From Megalonaias nervosa (Eukaryota; Mollusca; Bivalvia; Unionida; Unionidae), in contig JAECUM010003240.1 in the NCBI GenBank assembly GCA_016617855.1, forward strand, positions 22,324 to 86,323: a stretch of DNA of 64,000 nucleotides, read 5' to 3'. Numbering within the stretch: position 1 is the first letter of the stretch; every line of letters starts with the position of its first letter. Below, one piece after another: positions 56,201-64,000 of the stretch. A program made the position numbers and the translations under genes. The notes below the pieces were generated by a model, which made no database searches, was not told the origin of the DNA, and worked only from the letters and a program-made list of their open reading frames with translations.

Positions 56201-59200
56201 TTAGATGAATAAACAGATTTATTTTGTTGGCTGCAGATCCTATGTCTCATATGAAGGACTTCCTGTTTATAAAAACCTGTTTTTATACTAAGATATCAAC
56301 AGCTTCCACTTCTGTTACAACAAAAGGCATCTTGTCTACAAAACAAGGACAAAATTACATAAATACTTTTGGTTCAAACTATTCACTAACCCTTATAATA
56401 TTAATTTCTTTTATATGCTGTACATGGACATATGAAAAAGTGCAACAAAACTTACAGGAATGATGAATGATATGAAGTTTGAAACAACAGAGTCCTTTGT
56501 GTTCAAAAAATTCCCAAAAGTACTCATTTGTGAAAACATTCCCACTAATATTGGGTTGGGAACTCCAAAATTGTAGTATTGGAATTATCCAAGTCTTTTG
56601 ATGTCTGATTTGTCCTAAACAAATGTTCTGCCCATCAGACATGCCCATAGATACCCAGTAATGAAAATACTGCCTAATAGACATGCCCTCAGACATCCAA
56701 TAATGAAAATACTGCCTATCCGACATGCCCTCAGACATCCATTAATGAAAATACTGCCCATCAGGCATGCCCTCAGACATCCAATAATGAAAATGCTGCC
56801 CATCCAATATGCCCTGAAACATCCACTAATAAAATTTCTGCCAATGAAACATGCCCTCAAGCATCCAATAATGAAAATACTGCCCATCAGACATGTTCTC
56901 AGACATCCAGTAATGAAAATACTGCCAATCAGACATGTCCTAAGATATCCAATAATGAAAATACTGCCTATTATACATGCCTTCAGATATCCAGTAATGA
57001 AAATACTGCCTATCAGACATGCCTTCAGACATCCAATAAATAAAAATACTGCCTATCAGACATGCCTTCAGACATCCAATAATGAAAATACTGCCTATCA
57101 GACATGCCTTCAGACATCCAGTAATGAAAATACTGCCTATCAGACATGCCTTCAGACATCCAATAATGAAAATACTGCCAATCAGACATGCCTTCAGATA
57201 TCCAATAATGAAAATACTGCCTATCAGACATGCCTTCAGACATCCAGTAATGAAAATACTGCCAATCAGACATGCTTCAGACATCCAATAATGAAAATAC
57301 TGCCAATCAGACATGACTTCAGATATCCAATAATGAAAATACTGCCTATCAGACATGCCTTCAGTCATCCAGTAATGAAAATACTGCCTATCAGACATGC
57401 CTTCAAACATCCAGTAATGAAAATCCCATCAATAGTCTCCCTGAATGGATGGTCATATCTACATTTGATTAAAACTGAGAGACTTCATACGAAGTCTTGT
57501 TGGTCTTAAATGAAATCAGTACCAAAATTTTACACCTGATATGCCAACCATGTTATCATTTATTGTCATGAATAGATTTTTGTATCTACATGAATTGTTC
57601 TAAAAGACTTATGATGTCGATATGGTTAAGTGTTGTATAAGGCAGCTGGGTGATATCAGGCATACTTGGGCCTCTTGTTTGTACTGACCTACCTGAATCA
57701 GTGTGTACCATTTTAACTACATGTACTGCAATTAAAATTTTGACTTTTTTTATTCATCTGAATATTCTAATTGAAATATTAGGCCCATATGGGTCTCTTG
57801 TACTGACCTACCTGCATCAGTGTGCTATTTTAACTACAGCAATTAAAGGCTTGACTTTTTTTTCAGCTGAAAATTCTAATTGAAATCTTATGAATTATTT
57901 TGAAAAGTCACTACCTTCATTTTTGGGGCTAGATTGCAAATTAGCAGGTGCTCCTTGCACCATGCATGATATTTTTATTGCCCAATCAGGGTTTGGTGGC
58001 TACAGCCTTCACAAAATGTAAAATATTCAAGACAGTAAACTTATTTACGTTCAGATACCAGTATTGTTATCACCTACAACTAATCCTTCCAAGATGCTTT
58101 ATAGTCCATACCTACCTAAATACAGTTGTACTTACTTGTGAATGTGCTGTTCTTTACAAGCTTTATTCCAAGTTTTCCTTATACCATCTAGAACAAAGTT
58201 AGATTATTTTTAAATTTAATTCTTCAGTTTCATTTAATATTCAGTTATAAAACTACTGTTAAGAGTTTTGATTTTGGCCTGTGTAATGTGGGAAAATTTA
58301 TTTTTAGTTACAACTTCCATGTTACAGAACATCCAGTCCAAACAGGAAGCACTGCTACAGAGAGTTGACACCCTTGACCAGGAAAATGTAGAGCTACGAG
58401 ACCAGGTGGCAGCACTGGAGGAGGAAAAGGAAAGCATAGAAGAATCTTTGGAAAAAGCAAAGAATGATGTTGAACAGTGGATGAAGACCGTAAAGGACAA
58501 AGAGGTAAAGAATTACTTACTAGAATGAAAGGTAGTGTGGTCTAATTACTGGCACTTTGTTCCTAGGATCAGGTCTGGAGGTCATAAAACTCGGAGCTTA
58601 AATTTCCACTATCAGCCAATCAGAAAAGACCTTTCAGAAGTAACAGTATTTGTGATTGGTTAAAAGAAATTCTTTAGGTCAAACTCAAGCTGAAGAGTTT
58701 TATAATTTCCAGGTCAAAAGTATGTTGATAATTGCTGTGGACACTTATGCTGTGCCTTTGAGAAATCACTGAACTGTGATTGCTTATGGACTCAGTTGTC
58801 AGTGCATTAATATACTCATAAAAGTTGTTGTAATGAATATTTCTGATTTTCAAAGGAAGAAAATATGTTGAATTATAAAGGCTATTGCCAGTGTCATTTG
58901 AGCCCACAAGAAGTTATAAGTTAGAAGCAAACAAATCTTGATATTTGTCAAAATGTGTACTACTTGCAGATTTATTTATGAACAATATTTTTCAGTTTTT
59001 TTAGCCTCCACATTGCTTTATCTTCATTTATAAATTGGTTCCTTTTATATTGTCATGCTGGGTTTATATAATTATTTTTTTAAAACTTTGGGATCATGTG
59101 CTAGAGCAAAATGATTACAGATAGCAGAGGGGGAAAAGAACAGAAAGTGTTCAGTGACACCCTGAATGCTCACCTCGATGTCTTCTGTTCCAAAGCTGCT

Positions 59201-61282
59201 GAACAAAATTAAACCATATATCACAGGTGAAATCCAGGTTAGAATCTCATTCAAATGAGCACAAAAGATGACAATCTGCAAGTATGGCCACTGTTTCTTA
59301 AGATATATTTTAAAAACTTGAAGAAAAAAATTCACAGAAATCCAGTTAGCATAATTTATCCAATGTGGCTGGAAAGAATTATGATAGTAAGGCTCTAATT
59401 TATAGTTTGTAGACCTGCCTATCGGATAAGGCCACTATTACTAAAAGTAGAAACACATTTAAATTACTTCTGAAAAACTACTCAACAAAACAGACTTCAG
59501 TACTGGGATGTCCAATGCTTAGATAGGACCACAAGAAAAGCCAGTCGGTGTCATTCAGATTACCTCTTGTATATACCAGACATATACTTGTATATACCAG
59601 ACATGCCCAGTCATAATTATATTTTGACTGATCGCAATATACTTCTATCAAACATTTCCAGTTATAAAGTAAATTCTATTCTTTTACTTAAAACCTTATA
59701 TTTAACTTTGCAACTGTAAAATTGAACAGTCTTAAGCTCCTATTCTGACAAAACAAGCACGGAATGGCAAGTCCTCATATGACAGCTGTCAAACTGCCTC
59801 AGTATCAGTCATGATTGGTATGCACTTTCACCAAGAAAACTGATACAAGTATACACCGCCATGCCCAAGTGATCCCATCTGCCATATATACTCATTCATA
59901 AGTTGAGTCAAACTACAAACAACAAAGATCCTGATCTGCTGTAGCATAATGCACCTGCAGATCAAAGTCTCTGTTGTTTGTTCTACTGATTACTCATAAC
60001 AAAATGCACAGAGCCAGATCTGCCAGTCTGGGTCTGTGCAGTTTTCAGTTGGACTTGACTTATAAGCAAGTGTAATCGGTATACTGTTATAAATACTGTC
60101 AAGCATCAAACAATGTCTTATTTAACATTGTTAGCATTGCTATAACAGTAAATACAATTGAGGCTTTGTTTCAAAGTAATGATGCACAGAACAGTTAAAA
60201 TCAATCAGTCAATTCAGGTTTTCTTAAATGGTTTGTTTAAATGTAAAATACTAACAAGGTTCTAAGAATGTCATATTTAGATGTGTAAACAAGAATGTGA
60301 AGCACTGGAAAAATAATAAATTTGTATGGTGGTCTTATCAAAATATAGCTGAAAATAAGCACAGTAAATACTCCCTAGTTTTGAAAGTACTTCACATTTT
60401 TTTATGTTAGAGCAAACAGAGAGCTCAATACAACATGTGCTCAGCAAAGGTTTCTTCACTGAGGGTAGCACCCATGTGGTGACCAAACACTTGAAACATT
60501 TACACAAGTATCTTAAAAGCAAGTAACTATGTTGTCTCAATGGCAAGAGTAATCAACAAACCGCCAATCGTGGCAGTCACCTGTGATATGTCTAAAGCAA
60601 AGCGGCAGCGATGTTTTGAAAACCTAGTCATCACAAATTTGCATGATCTCAACACCCAGTATAGCTCAGGGAGGGGGATTCAAATGTTTTGCACTAAATT
60701 AAAGCACTTGTACAAATTGCCAGGTAAAATTTGCCAACTTCACCTTGTAGCGTGACCCCTGCTCTTTCAGTTTCAGGCAAATGATGTCAATCTCAGATCA
60801 ATACTGTGTATGATATGCATATGGCCATCTCACATGGGCAGATATCTCACATGCATAGGAATGTCACAATCACATCCATCATCTGCCTGTTGTTTATTAA
60901 TAGGTTGAGTGTTACTGGAGGGCACATTTTATTGCAAAAGACATTATGAATTTTTGGAACTTCTTTTGCTGTGGAACAATGCAAAAAGATAATAATGCAA
61001 TGATCCACAAAATCCAGTTGCTGTTGTATTTTTTTTCTGCTAAAACTCCATCTGCATCAGTGTTATTCTGAAAAAGGTACAGTTATAAGATAAATCTATG
61101 TTCTGTTTTCTAGGCACAGGTGGAACAGCTTCAGTCAGAGAAAGACAGATTAGAGGAGTCTATCAGTAGCTTACAGTCAACTATAGAGACTCTACAGGAA
61201 AAGCTGGAAGAGGAAAAGGAGAAAGAGAGACTTCTAGTGGAGTACCCTGATCTCAATGGTCCAGTTAATCGTGATATTGCTG
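43967..61282 (+). CDS. CCDC157: Coiled-coil domain-containing protein 157, six coding exons, 3' partial
   Basis: CCDC157 proteins act in the early secretory pathway; human CCDC157 is reported to help transport carriers fuse with Golgi membranes. Coding exons: 43967-44211, 48935-49106, 51667-52399, 53134-53324, 58328-58504, 61114-61282. They join in frame to 562 codons plus one base, against about 750 residues in human, so the last exons lie beyond 64000. The N-terminus (MVDILGARAVIESLR, then GPVKRPSWKFPD and ELLIDR) matches the conserved CCDC157 head as I remember it. Residues 140-270 are less charged and contain C219-x2-C222-x5-C228. From about residue 275 onward the chain is Glu/Lys-rich heptad coiled coil. 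There is no signal peptide or membrane segment. A generic coiled-coil paralogue is the alternative, but the N-terminal match is specific. Confidence 0.88.
47563..47750 (+). repeat. Dispersed molluscan-type repeat fragment
   Basis: Contains 'gggtttaacgccatttttca', 'gaagaaccaccgacccac' and 'ctcacgtacccacgtt'. I associate this sequence with a repeat common in mollusc genomes. The identity is from memory and unverified. Confidence 0.45.
47750..48640. repeat. Divergent tandem array, ~190 bp unit
   Basis: Repeated order of 'ttatgccccctaattgcc', 'ttggacttgaaccaaa', 'ttgatgagac..gaatg' and 'gatttccaat', about five units in CCDC157 intron 1. Confidence 0.7.
48935..49106 (+). CDS. CCDC157: CCDC157 coding exon 2 (residues 82-139)
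   Basis: The acceptor is TTTTTTTCTAG. The exon completes R82 and encodes LVLLLQCTTLF, then SSVGLVAKRYWSDLVKMQ. The donor is GAT|GTAGGT at 49107. The nearby GTATCA at 49111 would break the frame into exon 3. Confidence 0.86.
49107..51666. other. CCDC157 intron 2
   Basis: Outside the satellite at 50575-51435 it holds AT-rich sequence with no recognised feature. A 100-codon minus frame at 49882-49580 is not protein-like. Confidence 0.5.
50575..51435. repeat. 20-bp satellite (tattatataacagatcctgg)
   Basis: About 43 tandem copies of a 20-bp unit over 860 bp, with recurring variants (agatcatag, gtcagatccta, cattacataa). Mixed higher-order groups of two or three units repeat, for example near 50990-51170. 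It ends about 230 bp before CCDC157 exon 3. Confidence 0.93.
51667..52399 (+). CDS. CCDC157: CCDC157 coding exon 3 (residues 140-384)
   Basis: This is the longest exon, 733 bp. The acceptor is CTTTTAG|AGC and the donor CTTG|GTAAGT. It encodes the middle region with PKTAGFRGLIPPNRAEAM, the cysteine cluster CESCSYVQKC and DWLTASDIARW, then the start of the coiled coil (TRISKHMENLTLTVKSLKEY onward). Confidence 0.9.
52665..52840. repeat. ~22-bp tandem repeat in CCDC157 intron 3
   Basis: About seven to eight units of ttgactgtttctttaagaca gg, more diverged at the left end. Confidence 0.85.
53134..53324 (+). CDS. CCDC157: CCDC157 coding exon 4 (residues 384-447)
   Basis: The acceptor is TTGCTAG|AG and the donor AGCCAG|GTAAAA. 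The exon encodes a highly charged coiled coil (VQRLEREMSDLRIKLDDISA). Phase joins exactly to the preceding and following exons. Confidence 0.88.
53425..54667 (-). mobile_element. hAT element relic in CCDC157 intron 4
   Basis: The left end is cagggtttgaaacgtaactt and the right end, read on the minus strand, cagggttcgaaattaatgtc. These are imperfect inverted repeats. It contains transposase fragments on the minus strand. No intact 8-bp target duplication is visible. Confidence 0.75.
53613..54160 (-). pseudogene. hAT transposase fragment, broken
   Basis: Upstream piece (54160-53969): SFVVGCSNLRLETIVYHE, the conserved F-x2-G-C-x2-L block of ZNF862-type hAT proteins. Downstream piece (53903-53613): AQVFSKFIAQCARNKLEQKI, then SFISIITDGSTD, the start of the catalytic domain with its first Asp, and EVVYVR. 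Stops and frame changes separate them, and the C-terminal hATC domain is missing. Confidence 0.75.
55000..56600. other. CCDC157 intron 4, middle, nothing recognised
   Basis: AT-rich sequence without recognisable genes or elements. The open frames at 55049-55292 and 56224-56463 are not protein-like. Confidence 0.5.
56620..57427. repeat. 42-bp minisatellite, ~19 copies
   Basis: The unit includes atgaaaatactgcctatcag, then acatgccttcagacatccaa. The period is a multiple of three, so long frames stay open on both strands: plus 56661-57509 reads MKILPIRHALRHPI-type repeats, and minus reads MSEGMSDRQYFHYW-type repeats. A few units have 1-bp changes that shift frame (near 57050 and 57275). I regard the frames as a by-product of period, not genes. 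Confidence 0.93.
57660..57890. repeat. ~120-bp tandem duplication
   Basis: The block 'gtactgacctacctg.atcagtgtg' through 'attctaattgaaat' occurs twice in direct orientation. Confidence 0.8.
58328..58504 (+). CDS. CCDC157: CCDC157 coding exon 5 (residues 448-506)
   Basis: The acceptor is ATGTTACAG|AAC, the first AG after a pyrimidine-containing stretch that is in phase. The donor is AAAGAG|GTAAAG. The exon encodes SKQEALLQRVDTLDQENVEL and further heptads. The acceptor could instead be nine bases downstream (CAG|TCC), which also preserves frame. Confidence 0.84.
59883..60081. mobile_element. MITE family M1, copy D
   Basis: The left end is cattcataagttgagtcaaa and the right end ttggacttgacttataagca, which are inverted. 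The core matches copies A-C. It lies in CCDC157 intron 5. Confidence 0.78.
61114..61282 (+). CDS. CCDC157: CCDC157 coding exon 6 (residues 507-562, gene continues past window)
   Basis: The acceptor is TTTTCTAG|GCA and the donor GCTG|GTCAGT. The exon encodes AQVEQLQSEKDRLEESISSL, a Glu/Lys run and LLVEYPDLNGPVNRDIA. It ends phase 1 with no stop. I found no continuing exon before 64000. Confidence 0.86.
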
Positions 61283-61957
61283 GTCAGTAAAATAATATAC
61301 TGTTTTGTTTAAGGCTTTTTATGACATGGCCATTAATATAACGAAGAATCTAGCACAAATCCTATTTCATATTTTCATGAAGTCCATGTTTGTGGAAAGT
61401 GAAACATAAAGTCACTTTTATGGTGTCAGCATCATCAACAGTTGATAAAGGTTTTGGATAAAAATTATTCATTTGCCAATATTTCCTAGCCCCTTGATAG
61501 GTTATTACCATACATAGCATGAATCTTTATGAGGCTACATTAATTCATTCTTTGACATGCTCGCTTGCCATGCTACCTTGAAGTCAAGGTCGCATTCATA
61601 GAAAGATTTTTTTATAAAGTTTAATTTTTTTTGCTTATATTTCCAAAATTCCTTAATGTGTTTTGTTTGTATTTAGAATGAATCAATGTGATGTTAAGAT
61701 GGTTCATTCAGCAGCATGGTTTCTTGCTTCTTTAAGCTTGTAGTCAAGAGCTGTACCAAAAAATCTGCATTAAGGATTTTCTAAAAGTTGTTTTATGTTA
61801 TATTTCTTAAGCTGAAAGATGGAACCTGTTCATACTTGTGTTGAATTTTTATGAACATTAGATAGTTTGCGTTGCTATATTATTTCTTGTCCCTTTGATC
61901 TTGGGATCAAGGTCATGAGCATAGAGGATTTGTAGTAGAGTTTTGGTTTAATAGTGT

Positions 61958-63085
61958 TTTCCTTTGCACACATTTGTGCATCAGAGATGCACAGTGGAGA
62001 TATCTGATGCACCCATTTTGTTGCCATGCATATTTTTGATGCAAAGGATTCAAAATAAAATAAATGCAATCAGGATTTATTTAGTATCCAATGCATAGGA
62101 TGAGGGATGGCATCGTGTATACTTCAAACATAGGCATTGTTATGATGGAGTAGCTTCCCCTAATCTTGCAAGCTTTCACATGTTTTCCATCAATCTCAGC
62201 AACATGTTGTTTAGATAAACTAACTTCAATGCTTGTGGGACTAGAAAATGATCTCCAGATGAAAATGGCGTGCACTCAGAATCACTAATCAAGAAAGAAA
62301 AAGAAGCAGAACACAGCAGAGTAACTGTGGATCCTAACTGTAATGAAAAGTGGCAAAAATAATTTCCTTGAGTGGAATATGGCACATCCACTGTGATTAC
62401 TGGTGTAACTTGTGATCGCATAATTGCAAAGACTGCAAACGCAAATAATCTTTCGTGACAGGGTTTAAGAATTTTTAAAAATCTGCTCTTGTTTGCCACA
62501 AGATATCCGTGGAGAACCCATTATCACCCAAGGCATTCTTTTACAAAAAAGAAATAAGTAAGCTGGCAGAGACAGTTGAATTATTTGGATTACAAAGTGT
62601 GGGGGTCATTGTAGTTTTTGTTGGTTTGTAACTTTCTTGCAATAAGAGAAAGATTTAAAAGTTCTAATGTAACTTGCTAAAGAGAAGATGAATTATTTGC
62701 CTCTTTAATTTTTGGATAAATATATTCTAGGACAAAGTACAATAAAGCCAATGAAAGTACACATTTTATGACAGGCAGTAAATTAACTGTCATTTCGTTA
62801 AAGTGATTTATCTGGGTTTTTGTATTGGCTTATATATGTTACATGTAATGTATTGGTTTATAATACTGCTTCAAAAATATGAAGGATACTGATAAAATTA
62901 CGACTATAAACTAAAAGGAAAATGAACTAATAAAATTACTCTATGAATGGACAGTGCATTTGTTTGTTAATTGTGTGTGTTTATTTGTATTTTTTAGAGA
63001 GAGAGAGAGAGAGAGAATGTAGTGCAAGTTGTAATTTCCTATTTCAACCTGAAAAAGTACAGGTCAGATGAAAATTTTTCAGTCC
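61958..63085. repeat. Interspersed ~1-kb repeat R1, copy 2
   Basis: Same orientation and order as 40022-41035, with small insertions, including a (GA)n run at 62997-63016 near its right end. It lies in CCDC157 intron 6. Confidence 0.75.
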
Positions 63086-63313
63086 ATTCTTGACCCCCAT
63101 ATTTTTTACTATCAATTTTACGCACATGGGAAATACACTGGTTTATGTTTTTTCATTTACTTATATTTCCTAAATCCATTCATGGGAAAAGTTATTGCAT
63201 TGCTAAGACAGTTAATTTTGCAACATGCATGCTTGCCATTATGACATTAGGGTGATAGTACAATCATGGAAAATTTATGCTAGGTTTTAGTCAAGGTTTT
63301 CATCACACTGCCT

Positions 63314-63391
63314 CAGGGCTATATAGTAATCCTTATTACCAGGGCTATATAGTAATCCTTATTACCAGGGCTATATAGTAATCCTTATTAC
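63314..63391. repeat. 26-bp perfect tandem triplication
   Basis: Three identical copies of cagggctatatagtaatcct tattac. Confidence 0.95.
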
Positions 63392-64000
63392 CAGCAAGCC
63401 TTCCATTCAGCTCACAATGTCATTAATGCATCCCATGTCAATTATTTTGATTAATTGTCTTGAAAATTGGTAAATATTATGTTCATCACCTGAAGATGAT
63501 CATTTTAATAAAGCACTTTCCTCTTCAATTTATTTTTTAGAGTTAGTGCCCATTTTGTCTTCGTATGTCACAGTCTCATTAGTGCAACTAGTCTTGTAGT
63601 TTTTGATGGATTGCCATGAACCCTGATAATTATTATGGTCATCACCTAATGATATCGACAATTCATTGTGCTCCCACAAGAGGTTTTGCCTATTTTGTCC
63701 TGACAATTGAATGTGGAACGACAGAATCTTGTTGACATAACACGTCTTTCTCATATAAAACAATGCAAAGTTAAGAAAAACAATGGGCAGTTTGAAAATT
63801 TAAGAGACTGCCAAGTAGATTTGTTGGACTGATTATCTTTTAAAATTGTTCTTTCAGCTAAACTATTGGTCATATAAGGGGCCTTATCCAAAATGAATTC
63901 ATTTGAACTGTATCTGTTATATTCGTCTTGCAAATTGATAATGGCTCATTCAAGGAGATTCCTGCCTGAGAAATTTGTGAATGCAGCTACTTTTACAGTT
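63392..64000. other. CCDC157 intron 6, right edge
   Basis: No exon recognised. An AG acceptor at 63540 is followed by frames that do not continue the coiled coil. Confidence 0.5.

Noticed and set aside
56661..57509. 282-codon open frame as a repeat protein gene
   Set aside because: It is produced by a 42-bp tandem repeat whose period is a multiple of three. The opposite strand is open too, and some units shift frame.
59072..59335. Minus-strand 87-codon frame with a hydrophobic stretch (LTWISPVIYGLILF) like the last helix of a GPCR
   Set aside because: Only one helix-like segment is present, with no other receptor motif nearby. Such stretches arise easily from AT-rich DNA.
63538..63600. Possible CCDC157 exon 7 after the AG at 63540
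   Set aside because: The in-phase reading is hydrophobic, not coiled coil, reaches a stop within 20 codons, and has no suitable donor.

Overview
The window looks like metazoan nuclear DNA. It is AT-rich, its genes have short exons and kilobase-scale introns with GT-AG junctions, and it is full of old DNA transposons, LINE and SINE remnants, microsatellites and minisatellites. The transposon mix (THAP/DDE with a YqaJ exonuclease, Tigger-like, hAT, a LINE with an ATT tail) and several dispersed repeats point to a marine invertebrate, most likely a bivalve mollusc. This is a judgement from repeat flavour, not a species identification.

Two protein-coding genes lie head to head. On the minus strand is a complete serine racemase gene (SRR). 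Nine coding exons run from the ATG at 36125 to the stop at 7451. They sum to 996 bp (331 codons plus stop), and every junction keeps the frame. On the plus strand is the 5' part of CCDC157, a coiled-coil protein of the ER-Golgi secretory pathway. Six coding exons lie between 43967 and 61282 (562 codons plus one base), and the gene runs off the right edge. About 7.8 kb separate the two start codons.

Layout: 1-7450 is downstream flank with microsatellites, divergent repeats and two small inverted-repeat elements. 7451-36125 is SRR. Its intron 8 holds a decayed THAP/DDE4 plus YqaJ transposon that was itself hit by a Tigger-like element. Intron 7 holds nine 38-bp repeats, intron 5 a long divergent array, intron 3 a LINE reverse transcriptase split by a hAT-like element plus a second LINE 3' end, intron 2 a second Tigger-like copy in inverted orientation, and intron 1 a SINE. 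36126-43966 is the intergenic region, with a GC-rich block, a possible non-coding first exon for CCDC157, an interspersed 1-kb repeat and an LTR-like block. 43967-64000 is CCDC157. Its introns carry a 20-bp satellite, a hAT relic, a 42-bp minisatellite open in several frames, and a second copy of the 1-kb repeat.

No CRISPR array, operon or prokaryotic feature is present. I found no convincing new multi-gene system. The most notable points are the active-site changes in the racemase, its probable GC-AG intron, a MITE lying against the last 3' splice site, and the layered transposon insertions.
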